A DNA stretch of 64,000 bases from Umezawaea sp049997955 (lineage in GTDB: Bacteria; Actinomycetota; Actinomycetes; Mycobacteriales; Pseudonocardiaceae): NCBI GenBank assembly GCA_049997955.1, contig JAEBDY010000001.1, positions 806,001-870,000 on the forward strand, written 5' to 3'. A program made the translations under genes and the position numbers. The notes under the pieces were generated by a model. It was not told the origin of the DNA and did not search any database. It saw only the letters and a program-made list of their open reading frames with translations. Of this stretch, positions 8,706 to 16,567 are shown one piece after another; the first letter of the stretch is position 1; each line of letters begins with the position of its first letter.

Positions 8706-10496
8706 CGTCCAGTGGAAGCCGGGGAACAGCGACGCGTGCCGCTCGAAGCGGTGGAACACGAGCAGGACCGGCATGAGGAGCAGCACCAGGACCGCGAGCC
8801 AGCGGGGGCGGGCCAGCCAGTCGGCCACCGTGAACGCGGCCGCGTCGGGCGCGTCCAGGAGGCCGAGGCCGCCCACCACGGCGGCCAGGAGCGTCAGGTA
8901 CCCGAGGTAGACGGTCATGGGGGCGGTGCGGGCGAACATGACGACGCTCCACTGCCGACCGCCGGCCAGCCACGTCGTCGCGCGGTCGCGCAGGAGGGCG
9001 ACCAGGCAGAGCTGCCCCAGCCCCAGCACCAGCAGGCACACCGTCGGCGGGCTGAGGTTGGAGCCGACCTCGCCGGGCAGGCCCATCATCGTGCGCGGGT
9101 AGCCGCCGAAGGTGATCAGGCCGAGGAGCGCCGGGACCGTCAGGGACGCCAGGACGCCGAGGACCTTGCGGGACATGCGCCGCAGGCTGCCGTCGGCGTA
9201 GAAGAAACCCAGCTGCTGGAGCAGCAGCGCGCCCAGCATGAGGTTGAGGTAGCCGCCGGTGCGCCAGTCGAAGACGACCCGGATGCCGTCGACGGAGACC
9301 ATGACGACCAGCAGCAGCAGCGGGGTGCCCAGGCGCAGCCTGCGGTGCAGCCAGGCCATCGGCGGGGTCGCGGCCACCGCGACCAGGTAGACGCCCAGGA
9401 ACCACAGGGGGTGGGCGATGAGCCTGCCGAACGCCTCCACGCGGTCCTTGGGGACGTCCAGGAGTTCCAGCGGCAGCGGGAGCACCAGCCAGGCCAGGAT
9501 GAACGCCAGGATCGGGCGCAGCAGCCAGGCGATCCGGCTGGAGAGGTACCTGCCGTAGCCGCCGTGGTCCGCCTTCACCTCCTGCCAGGCCAGCACGTTG
9601 GCGTGCCCGCCCGCGAAGAAGAAGATCGGGATCGCCTGGAGCACCCAGGTCAGCAGCCACAACCAGTTGGCGCTCACCCCGGCCCAGTGCATGACGGTGA
9701 TCACGGACTGCCCCAGCACCACCAGCCCCAGGCTCGCCAGGCGCAGGAACGTGGCGTAGCGGTCCTGGGTCGCCGGACGCGGCAGGAAGTCGGGTTGGGT
9801 CATCGCCTTGCCGCGCTTGCGGCCCGGCAACCGGGCCAGCAGCAGGAAGACCACCATGGCGCTGCCGAAACCCCACGCCAGCACCGGTTCGTGGCCAGGC
9901 GGACCCCAGCGCTGACGCCACGAGTTGAAGCTCAAACCACCCGCGTAGACCTGCGCCACGACGTGGCACTGGGTCTCGGAGCCGCGGGGGTTGGCGCGGC
10001 ACTGGGCGTGCATGTCGTCGGCGAGCCGCAGGTCGATCGACTTGCGCGCCAACGGACCCAGCGGCTGGCCCTTGCTCTCGGCGTAGCGGAGCAGGTCGTA
10101 GCCGAGGTCGTGTGCCTTGCAGGCGAGACCGAAGTTCCACTCGGTGTCACCCGCCGGGCCGGAACACCCGCCGGAAGGGTGAATGGCCCTCTTGACGCCG
10201 TCCTGGGTGATCACCACGGCGGGGTCCCTGCCCTGGACCTGGCTGAAATCCGCCGGGAAGTCGTCCAACGGGTCGTGGTTCCTCGACGGGGCGGCCATGG
10301 ACTGGACCGCTCTGGCCGCGGCCGCCACGTCCGGGGACAGGGGACGGTCGTCCGTGGCGCCCGCGGGGCGGGAAGCGATCACGCCGCAGATGAACACGAC
10401 GGAAGCCACCAGCACGAAGCGGAACCACGCGGGTAAGCGGGAGAGGAGCCGGAAACCCGGCCACCCGTCGCTGTTGTTTGCCGGTGCGTCGCCCAT
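8322..10496 (-). CDS. Phospholipase A2-like domain fused to a membrane acyltransferase
   Basis: A 724-residue protein. Residues 24-46 form a signal/anchor helix. Residues about 105-190 match prokaryotic phospholipase A2: CSGPAGDTEWNF, then LACKAHDLGYD with the His129-Asp130 pair, four cysteines (111, 126, 166, 177) able to form two disulfides, and acidic residues in IDLRLADD. A transmembrane helix at about 206-222 links to an acyl_transf_3 membrane domain (about 245-700, ten or so helices). The PLA2 domain is predicted to lie outside the cell. The combination suggests an enzyme that releases and reuses acyl chains from envelope lipids (inference). Its 3' end overlaps the convergent acyltransferase by 384 bp. 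GTG/ATG starts further upstream are not needed; ATG 10496 gives a sensible N-terminus. Confidence 0.85.
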   Translation of the reverse strand: MGDAPANNSDGWPGFRLLSRLPAWFRFVLVASVVFICGVIASRPAGATDDRPLSPDVAAAARAVQSMAAPSRNHDPLDDFPADFSQVQGRDPAVVITQDGVKRAIHPSGGCSGPAGDTEWNFGLACKAHDLGYDLLRYAESKGQPLGPLARKSIDLRLADDMHAQCRANPRGSETQCHVVAQVYAGGLSFNSWRQRWGPPGHEPVLAWGFGSAMVVFLLLARLPGRKRGKAMTQPDFLPRPATQDRYATFLRLASLGLVVLGQSVITVMHWAGVSANWLWLLTWVLQAIPIFFFAGGHANVLAWQEVKADHGGYGRYLSSRIAWLLRPILAFILAWLVLPLPLELLDVPKDRVEAFGRLIAHPLWFLGVYLVAVAATPPMAWLHRRLRLGTPLLLLVVMVSVDGIRVVFDWRTGGYLNLMLGALLLQQLGFFYADGSLRRMSRKVLGVLASLTVPALLGLITFGGYPRTMMGLPGEVGSNLSPPTVCLLVLGLGQLCLVALLRDRATTWLAGGRQWSVVMFARTAPMTVYLGYLTLLAAVVGGLGLLDAPDAAAFTVADWLARPRWLAVLVLLLMPVLLVFHRFERHASLFPGFHWTSAESHRSRLAATLGVAFGAFGVLGFVATGFAGTSATLIVLQVDPLQNLIHLLLGWYLLHAARAGTCHGRWSWLLTAMACVPPLLVLEPNSLGVGLHVTTIVLALLAAVAKQHPSHQAEHRQPEEALA

Positions 10497-10694
10497 TGCT
10501 CACCAGGTTACGGAATGGCAACGGTGTGTGGCCAGTCGGGTGTTTAAGGGCTGGTGGGAGGGGGTGGGGGTGGTTGTTTGCGAGCTGGTTCGGTGATCGG
10601 CGATGGTCGAAATGGGGGGTTTTGGGGTGTTCTTCGAGGGGTGATCGCTGTGGGTGGATGCGGGTTTCGGCGGGGGTGGCCTGGGGGTTGACTG

Positions 10695-10736
10695 CTGGTG
10701 CTGGTGCTGGTGCTGGTGCTGGTGCTGGTGCTGGTG
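10695..10736. repeat. Hexanucleotide tandem repeat, CTGGTG x7
   Basis: Seven perfect CTGGTG units within the non-coding interval between the PLA2-acyltransferase start and the TetR gene. No plausible gene covers it; frames across it give only low-complexity peptide. Confidence 0.95.
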
Positions 10737-10780
10737 GCGGTTGGCCGACTTGAGCTTTTGGTGGGCGGGCGGTCGACTTG

Positions 10781-10850
10781 GGCTCCTGGCTCCTGGCTCC
10801 TGGCTCCTGGCTCCTGGCTCCTGGCTCCTGGCTCCTGGCTCCTGGCTCCT
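10781..10850. repeat. Heptanucleotide tandem repeat, GGCTCCT x10
   Basis: Ten perfect GGCTCCT units, followed to about 10960 by decayed C/T-rich relatives (TTCCGGCCTCCGG-like). A 7-bp unit cannot keep one reading frame, so this is not a coding repeat. It sits about 220 bp from palindromic element copy 1. Confidence 0.95.
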
Positions 10851-11068
10851 GGCTTCCGGCCTCCGGCCTCCGACCCCGGTTCGCAGCTTTCTGCCCTCGG
10901 CCCTTCGGCGTCCAATTCGCGGCCTCCGGCCACCCGGCTTCCGGCCTTCGGGTTCCGGTTCGGGGCTTGCAGTTCGCAGTTCGCCGCTTCTGGTTCTCGG
11001 CTCGCTGGATCTCGCTTCCGGCTCCGGTTTTTGGTTTGCTGTGGCGCTGGCTCCGCTGCCGTCGTGCT

Positions 11069-11187
11069 GCGGCCGATTTGACTCGGGGACCCCTTGATTT
11101 GACCCTTGATCGGGCTAAAAGGGCAGGTCCGAATGCCTGCCCGATCTCCAATTTTAAGGGTCAAATCCCCCGAGTAAAATCGGCCGC
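11069..11187. repeat. Dispersed nested-palindrome element, copy 1
   Basis: A 115-bp core (11071-11185) bounded by GGCCGATTTGACTCGGGG and its near-complement CCCCGAGTAAAATCGGCC, with 2 further paired bases outside. Inside are a second pair of arms (ATTTGACCCTT with AAGGGTCAAAT) and a third (GATCGGGC with GCCCGATC), so the whole can fold as one long interrupted hairpin. It lies just downstream of the TetR gene's stop, between it and the PLA2-acyltransferase gene. Three relatives occur at 17858-17972, 18152-18269 and 56637-56753. Confidence 0.9.
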
Positions 11188-11292
11188 GTTCAGTGCCCTG
11201 GCTTTTGTTCGTTGGTCTGGTGAGCTTCTCTTGCTCGGGTTGCTTGACTTGGTCCTGTCATTGTTGCGCCGTTGCGCCCTTGCCTTCTGTCC

Positions 11293-11907
11293 TCAGAGGG
11301 CAGGGCTGGGGGATTCCTCCAGTGCGCCTGCCGTTGTCAGGGAGGCCAGGGCCATGCGGGTCAGCAGGGCTGCCATTTGGGCGCGGTCGAGGTGGGCGCT
11401 GTGCGGGGTGGAGTTGATCAGGCCGAAGACTGCGTGTGCTGCTGCTCTGGCCGTTGGTTCGTCTGCGTCTTTCACTGTTTGCTGGATTGTTTCCACCCAC
11501 ACCTCCACGTACCTGCGTTGCAGTGCGCGCACGCGTCTGCGGTCCGGGTCCGTCAGGTTTGCCAGGTTTCTGATCTGGACCGTGATCAGTGCGGGGTCGT
11601 CCAAGGCGAAGTCGACGTGCCAGCCGACCAGTGCCCGCAGGGCGTCGTCCGGGGCTGTGGAGGCTTCCACTCGTTTTTGGCCGCCGTCGAGCAGGCGTTC
11701 GCTGATCGAGGTCAGCATTTCGCCCAGCATCGCGTCCTTGCTGCGGAAGTGACGGTAGAGGGCTGGGCCGGAGATGCCCACGGCGGCGCCGATGTCGTCG
11801 ATACCCACGCCGTGGAAGCCGTGGCGGGCGAAGAGTTCGGCTGCGGCGGTCAGGATCTGGTCGCGGCGGCTCGGCTTGGCGGGGTCGGTGTCCGGCACGT
11901 GGGCCAT
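11293..11907 (-). CDS. TetR family transcriptional regulator
   Basis: A 204-residue repressor-type protein. The N-terminal HTH domain runs from about residue 15 to 62 (RRDQILTAAAELFARHGF, then GIDDIGAAVGISGPALYRHF). The C-terminal ligand domain begins near residue 75 and is of the type seen in actinobacterial acyl-CoA-related TetR regulators. A palindrome GTTAGTGAGCGTGAAC lies 15 bp upstream of its start, and two similar GTTAAC-type sites sit in the promoter of the carboxylase operon at 12959-12999. It therefore probably represses itself and that operon, with an acyl-CoA as likely inducer (inference). Confidence 0.9.
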   Translation of the reverse strand: MAHVPDTDPAKPSRRDQILTAAAELFARHGFHGVGIDDIGAAVGISGPALYRHFRSKDAMLGEMLTSISERLLDGGQKRVEASTAPDDALRALVGWHVDFALDDPALITVQIRNLANLTDPDRRRVRALQRRYVEVWVETIQQTVKDADEPTARAAAHAVFGLINSTPHSAHLDRAQMAALLTRMALASLTTAGALEESPSPAL

Positions 11908-11921
11908 CCTAGGTCCAGGGT

Positions 11922-11937
11922 GTTAGTGAGCGTGAAC
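11922..11937. promoter_or_regulatory. Candidate TetR operator in front of its own gene
   Basis: GTTAGTGAGCGTGAAC is an imperfect palindrome that shares its outer GTTA...AAC and central GC with the two sites before the carboxylase operon. It lies 15 bp before the TetR ATG, as expected for autoregulation. Confidence 0.55.
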
Positions 11938-12090
11938 CTCGCCGGGGTGGGGTGGGGAGCGGTGGTTGTTTTCTAGATCATTTTTCGGATCGTTAACTCT
12001 TGACCTGATCTATTTATATAGGTGCACCTGGTGGTAACAATCATTGTGCTCGGCATCACACCCTGCGTTGCTTCTCCTGGGGAGACCTCG

Positions 12091-12885
12091 ATGCGTCCTG
12101 CCCGGTTGTTGGTCATGGCTGCCATGGCCGCCGCTGCGGTTCTGTCCACCGCTCTACCTGCGGCTGCTGCCCCTGCGGCGGTCAACTACGTTGCTCTCGG
12201 TGACTCCTACTCGTCCGGTCTCGGTACGGGTTCCTACATTTCTTCCAGTGGTTCCTGCAAACGCAGCAACTATTCCTACCCAGCGTTGTGGGCCGCCGCG
12301 CATTCGGTTGACTCGTTCGCCTTTGTCGCCTGTTCCGGTGCGCGAACCGGTGACGTGCTGTCCGGTCAGGTGGCGTCGCTGTCGGCGGCCACCACGTTGG
12401 CGACCATCTCAATTGGTGGGAACGACGCCGGGTTCACCGACGTGATCACCACCTGCACGTTCGGGTCCGACCAGGACTGCGTGAACCGGACCAACACGGC
12501 CAAGGCGTACGCCCAGAACACCCTGCCGGGGCTGCTCGACGGCGTGTACGCGCAGATCCGGAACCGGGCGCCGTCGGCGAAGGTGGTGGTGCTCGGGTAC
12601 CCGCGCATCTACAAGGTGCCGGGATCGTGCAACGTGGGGCTCAGCGACACCAAGCGGGCGGCGATCAACTCGGCGTCCGACGTGCTGGCGACCGTCATCT
12701 CCGGGCGGGCCGGGGCGAAGTCGTTCACCTACAGGGACGTGCGCACCGCGTTCACCGGGCACGAGATCTGCTCCGGGGACTGGTGGCTGAACAGCCTCAG
12801 CTTCCCCGTCGACGAGTCGTACCACCCGAACAAGAACGGCCAGAGGCTCGGGTACCTGCCCGCGCTGACGGCGGTCACGGGCTGA
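12091..12885 (+). CDS. Secreted SGNH/GDSL-family lipase or esterase
   Basis: A 264-residue secreted hydrolase. The signal peptide covers residues 1 to about 27 (ending LPAAAAPA). The family blocks are present: block I ALGDSYSSG with nucleophile Ser39, block III ISIGGNDAGF, and block V DESYHPNKNGQ with catalytic Asp and His. Six cysteines fit the disulfide-rich Streptomyces-type GDSL lipases. ATG 12091 is preferred over an upstream ATG at 12022 because CTGGGGAG precedes it and the signal peptide begins there. The upstream region (11970-12020) is unusually AT-rich and probably holds the promoter. It sits between the TetR gene and the carboxylase operon but has its own terminator-like hairpin after it. 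Confidence 0.92.
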   Translation: MRPARLLVMAAMAAAAVLSTALPAAAAPAAVNYVALGDSYSSGLGTGSYISSSGSCKRSNYSYPALWAAAHSVDSFAFVACSGARTGDVLSGQVASLSAATTLATISIGGNDAGFTDVITTCTFGSDQDCVNRTNTAKAYAQNTLPGLLDGVYAQIRNRAPSAKVVVLGYPRIYKVPGSCNVGLSDTKRAAINSASDVLATVISGRAGAKSFTYRDVRTAFTGHEICSGDWWLNSLSFPVDESYHPNKNGQRLGYLPALTAVTG

Positions 12886-12890
12886 GGCGG

Positions 12891-12927
12891 GGGAGTCCGG
12901 TGGTCCTGTTCGGGCTGCCGGACTCCC
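12891..12927 (+). terminator. Terminator-like hairpin after the SGNH hydrolase gene
   Basis: GGGAGTCCGG and CCGGACTCCC form a perfect 10-bp stem with a 17-nt loop, starting 6 bp after the stop codon. There is no U-tract, which is common in high-G+C actinobacteria. Confidence 0.6.
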
Positions 12928-12958
12928 GCTGTCCTGGGACGCTTCGGTGGACGGGCCT

Positions 12959-12999
12959 GTTAACAGCCGCTAACATCGGTGGAGTTAACGGCTGCTAAC
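12959..12999 (+). promoter_or_regulatory. Tandem TetR-type operators before the carboxylase operon
   Basis: Two near-identical 16-bp palindromes, GTTAACAGCCGCTAAC (12959-12974) and GTTAACGGCTGCTAAC (12984-12999), are spaced 25 bp start to start and end 18 bp before the ATG at 13017. They resemble the site upstream of the nearby TetR gene. They probably overlap the promoter and give repression. Confidence 0.7.
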
Positions 13000-13016
13000 T
13001 ACCGTGCGAGGAGCCC

Positions 13017-14621
13017 ATGGACGCCCCGGTCCTGCGTACCGCCGCCGATCCGTCAGGTGAGGCGTTCCAGCGCTACGCGAAGGAGCACGCCACGCTCGTG
13101 GACGAGCTGCGGGCGAAGCTCGCGAAGGCCGGGCGCGGTGGGCCGGAGAAGTCGCGCGAACGGCACGTGGCGCGCGGGAAGCTGCTGCCGCGCGACCGGG
13201 TGGACGCGCTGGTCGACCCCGGATCGCCGTTCCTGGAGCTGTCGCCGTTGGCGGCGGACGGGATGTACGGCGACGAGGCGCCAGCCGCGGGGATCATCAC
13301 CGGGGTCGGGCGGGTGTCCGGGCGGGAGTGCGTGATCGTCGCGAACGACGCGACGGTCAAGGGCGGCACCTACTACCCGGTGACGGTGAAGAAGCACCTG
13401 CGGGCCCAGGAAGTGGCGCTGCACAACAACCTCCCGTGCGTCTACCTGGTCGACTCCGGCGGCGCGTTCCTGCCCCGGCAGGACGAGGTGTTCCCGGACC
13501 GCGAGCACTTCGGGCGGATCTTCTTCAACCAGGCCACGATGTCCGCTCGCGGGATCCCGCAGATCGCCGCGGTGCTCGGGTCGTGCACCGCAGGCGGCGC
13601 GTACGTGCCCGCGATGAGCGACGAGGCCGTGATCGTGCGGAACCAGGGGACGATCTTCCTCGGCGGTCCGCCGCTGGTGAAGGCGGCCACCGGTGAGGTG
13701 GTGACGGCCGAGGAGCTGGGTGGCGGCGACCTGCACTCGCGCACGTCCGGTGTGACGGACCACCTCGCCGACGACGACCCGCACGCGCTGCGGATGGTGC
13801 GGTCGATCATCAGCACGCTGGGGCCGCGGGCCGAGCGGCCGTGGACGCTGGAGCCGACCGAGGAACCCGCGGTCGACCCGGAGCAGCTCTACGGGGTCGT
13901 GCCGACGGACAGCCGGACGCCGTACGACGTGCGCGAGGTGATCGCGCGGATCGTGGACGGCAGCCGGTTCCAGGAGTTCAAGAAGGAGTACGGCTCGACG
14001 CTGGTCACGGGGTTCGCGCGCATCCACGGGCATCCGGTGGGCGTCGTCGCGAACAACGGGATCCTGTTCGGCGAGTCCGCCGTGAAGGGCGCGCACTTCA
14101 TCGAGCTGTGCGACCAGCGGTCCGTGCCGCTGGTGTTCCTGCAGAACATCAGCGGGTTCATGGTCGGCCGCGAGTACGAGGCAGGCGGGATCGCCAAGCA
14201 CGGCGCGAAGATGGTGACGGCGGTGGCGTGCGCGCGGGTGCCGAAGTTCACCGTGGTCATCGGCGGTTCGTTCGGTGCGGGCAACTACTCGATGTGCGGG
14301 CGGGCGTACTCGCCCCGCTACCTGTGGATGTGGCCGAACGCCCGCATCTCCGTCATGGGGGGCGAGCAGGCCGCGTCGGTGCTGGCGACCGTGCGCCGCG
14401 ACCAGCTCGGCGACGAGTGGTCGGCCGAGGACGAAGAGGCCTTCAAGGCCCCGATCCGCGCGCAGTACGAGGACCAGGGCAACCCGTACTACTCCACGGC
14501 CCGGCTGTGGGACGACGGCGTGATCGACCCGATGGACACCCGCACGGTGCTCGGGCTCGCGCTGTCGACGGCGGCGAACGCGCCGCTGGACCCGGTCTCC
14601 TACGGCATCTTCCGGATGTGA
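13017..14621 (+). CDS. mccB: Acyl-CoA carboxylase carboxyltransferase subunit, methylcrotonyl-CoA type
   Basis: A 534-residue biotin-dependent carboxyltransferase beta subunit. It transfers carboxyl from carboxybiotin on the partner subunit to an acyl-CoA. Crotonase-fold blocks include GSCTAGGAYVPAMSDE, the oxyanion glycines in NISGFMVGREYEAGG and IGGSFGAGNYSMCGRAY. The last of these, with the overall length, is characteristic of 3-methylcrotonyl-CoA carboxylase (leucine degradation) rather than acetyl/propionyl-CoA enzymes. GAGGAG at 13008-13013 is a strong ribosome site. Its stop overlaps an alternative GTG of the alpha subunit. It is first in an operon with the biotin carboxylase and an acyl-CoA dehydrogenase, under the tandem TetR operators. 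Confidence 0.93.
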   Translation: MDAPVLRTAADPSGEAFQRYAKEHATLVDELRAKLAKAGRGGPEKSRERHVARGKLLPRDRVDALVDPGSPFLELSPLAADGMYGDEAPAAGIITGVGRVSGRECVIVANDATVKGGTYYPVTVKKHLRAQEVALHNNLPCVYLVDSGGAFLPRQDEVFPDREHFGRIFFNQATMSARGIPQIAAVLGSCTAGGAYVPAMSDEAVIVRNQGTIFLGGPPLVKAATGEVVTAEELGGGDLHSRTSGVTDHLADDDPHALRMVRSIISTLGPRAERPWTLEPTEEPAVDPEQLYGVVPTDSRTPYDVREVIARIVDGSRFQEFKKEYGSTLVTGFARIHGHPVGVVANNGILFGESAVKGAHFIELCDQRSVPLVFLQNISGFMVGREYEAGGIAKHGAKMVTAVACARVPKFTVVIGGSFGAGNYSMCGRAYSPRYLWMWPNARISVMGGEQAASVLATVRRDQLGDEWSAEDEEAFKAPIRAQYEDQGNPYYSTARLWDDGVIDPMDTRTVLGLALSTAANAPLDPVSYGIFRM

Positions 14622-14626
14622 GCGGC

Positions 14627-16564
14627 ATGTTCGACAGTGTGCTGGTGGCCAACCGCGGCGAGATCGCGGTCCGAGTGGTCAGGGCCTTGCGGCGGATGGG
14701 AATCCGGTCCGTCGCGGTGTACAGCGACGCCGATTCCGACGCGCGGCACGTGCGCGAGGCGGACGAGGCGGTGCGCATCGGACCCGCGGCCGCGCGCGAG
14801 AGCTACCTCTCGATCGAGCGGATCGTGGACGCCGCGCTGACCACGGGCGCGCAGGCCGTGCACCCCGGGTACGGCTTCCTGGCGGAGAACGCGGAGTTCG
14901 CCCGCGCGTGCGAGAAGGCGGGGCTGGTCTTCATCGGCCCGAGCCCGGACGCGATCGAGGCGATGGGCGACAAGATCCGCGCGAAGCTGACCGTGCGGGC
15001 GGCGGGCGTGCCGGTGGTGCCGGGGCGCACCGAGCCCGGCATGAGCGACGACGCGCTGGTGGAGGCCGCCGCCGAGATCGGCTTCCCGGTGCTGCTCAAG
15101 CCGTCCGCCGGCGGTGGCGGCAAGGGGATGCGGCTGGTGCACGAGGACGCGGCGCTGCGCGACGCGATCGAGTCCGCGAGGCGCGAGGCGCGCGGCTCGT
15201 TCGGCGACGACACGCTGCTGATCGAGCGGTTCGTCACCAACCCGCGGCACATCGAGATCCAGGTGCTCGCGGACGCGCACGGGAACGCGGTGCACCTCGG
15301 GGAACGCGAGTGCAGCCTGCAACGGCGGCACCAGAAGATCATCGAGGAGGCGCCGTCGCCGCTGCTCGACCCGGAGACCCGCGCGGCGATGGGACGGGCG
15401 GCCGTGGACGCCGCGAAGTCCGTCGGCTACCTGGGCGCGGGCACGGTCGAGTTCATCGTCGACGGCACGTCCGGCGACTACTTCTTCATGGAGATGAACA
15501 CCCGGCTCCAGGTCGAGCACCCGGTCACGGAGCTGGTGACCGGCGTCGACCTGGTCGAGTGGCAGCTCCGGGTGGCGTCCGGCGAGCCGCTGGACTTCAC
15601 CGACGTGCCGCTGACCGGGCACGCGGTCGAGGCCCGCATCTACGCCGAGGACCCCGCGCGCGGCTTCCTGCCGACCGGCGGCCGGGTGCTGGCGCTGCGC
15701 GAGCCGGACGACGTGCGGGTCGACTCCGCGCTCCAGGTGGGGTTGCGGGTCGGCAGCGACTACGACCCCATGCTGGCCAAGGTGATCGCCCACGGCCGGA
15801 CCCGCGAGGAGGCGCTGCGCAAGCTGCACGCCGCGCTCGGGCGGACCGTGCTGCTCGGCGTCACCACGAACATCCCGTTCCTGCGCGCGCTGCTGTCCGA
15901 TGTGGACGTTCGAGCCGGGCGCCTGGACACCGGCCTGGTCGAGCGCAAGCTGGACGACCTGGTCACGCACGACGTGCCGGACGAGGTGCTGGCGGCGGCC
16001 GCGCTGGAGCGGCAGCTGTCGCTCGCCGGGCGCGGCACCGACCCGTGGGACCAGGTGGGCGGGTGGCGCGTCGGCGAGCACGCGTGGACGACGGTCCGGG
16101 TCGACGTCGCCGGGCGTGGGACGACCGAGGTGCGGGTTCGTGGCGCGGAAGTCGTCGTGGGGGAGGGCGAGCCGGTCCGGACGACGGCCGTGCTCCGCGA
16201 CGGCGACCTAGTCGTCGGCACCCGCCGGTACGCGACGGCCCGTGAGGGCCGGGTGCTCTGGCTCGGCTCCGAAGGCCGGTCGTGGGCGCTGACCGAGACC
16301 GAACCCCTCGAATCGGCCGGGAAGGCGGGCGGGGGTGCGGCAGGTCCCGTGACCAGTCCGATGCCCGGAACGGTGTTGGTGGTCCGGTGTTCTACCGGCG
16401 ACTTCGTCGCCGAGGGCCAGGCGCTGTTCGTCGTCGAGGCCATGAAGATGGAGCACACCGTCGTCGCACCCGTCGACGGCGTGCTCGCCGAAGTGAACGT
16501 CCAAGCGGGCCAACAGGTCGCGCTGGACCAGACCCTAGCCGTCGTAGTCCCCCACCAGGAGTGA
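14627..16564 (+). CDS. mccA: Acyl-CoA carboxylase biotin carboxylase/biotin carrier subunit
   Basis: A 645-residue alpha subunit. Residues 1 to about 445 form biotin carboxylase: N-terminal FDSVLVANRGEIAVRV, the ATP-grasp glycine loop SAGGGGKGM, then MEMNTRLQVEHPVTE. A middle linker domain follows, and the C-terminal 75 residues are a biotinyl carrier with VEAMKMEH, where Lys607 is the biotinylation site. It carboxylates biotin for the MccB partner. ATG 14627 is annotated; a GTG at 14618 that overlaps the mccB stop (GTGA) would add three residues and is equally possible given the local habit of GTGA coupling. The acyl-CoA dehydrogenase ATG follows 3 bp after the stop. Confidence 0.93.
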   Translation: MFDSVLVANRGEIAVRVVRALRRMGIRSVAVYSDADSDARHVREADEAVRIGPAAARESYLSIERIVDAALTTGAQAVHPGYGFLAENAEFARACEKAGLVFIGPSPDAIEAMGDKIRAKLTVRAAGVPVVPGRTEPGMSDDALVEAAAEIGFPVLLKPSAGGGGKGMRLVHEDAALRDAIESARREARGSFGDDTLLIERFVTNPRHIEIQVLADAHGNAVHLGERECSLQRRHQKIIEEAPSPLLDPETRAAMGRAAVDAAKSVGYLGAGTVEFIVDGTSGDYFFMEMNTRLQVEHPVTELVTGVDLVEWQLRVASGEPLDFTDVPLTGHAVEARIYAEDPARGFLPTGGRVLALREPDDVRVDSALQVGLRVGSDYDPMLAKVIAHGRTREEALRKLHAALGRTVLLGVTTNIPFLRALLSDVDVRAGRLDTGLVERKLDDLVTHDVPDEVLAAAALERQLSLAGRGTDPWDQVGGWRVGEHAWTTVRVDVAGRGTTEVRVRGAEVVVGEGEPVRTTAVLRDGDLVVGTRRYATAREGRVLWLGSEGRSWALTETEPLESAGKAGGGAAGPVTSPMPGTVLVVRCSTGDFVAEGQALFVVEAMKMEHTVVAPVDGVLAEVNVQAGQQVALDQTLAVVVPHQE

Positions 16565-16567
16565 CCG

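Noticed and set aside
10778..11752. Open frames across the 10.7-11.2 kb repeats
   Set aside because: The translation is GSWLLAPGSWLLAP-type repeat peptide followed by antisense of the TetR gene. No ribosome site.
14618..14626. GTG 14618 as the start of the biotin carboxylase subunit
   Set aside because: Possible (GTGA overlap), but ATG 14627 gives the usual N-terminus; the difference of three residues does not affect the call.
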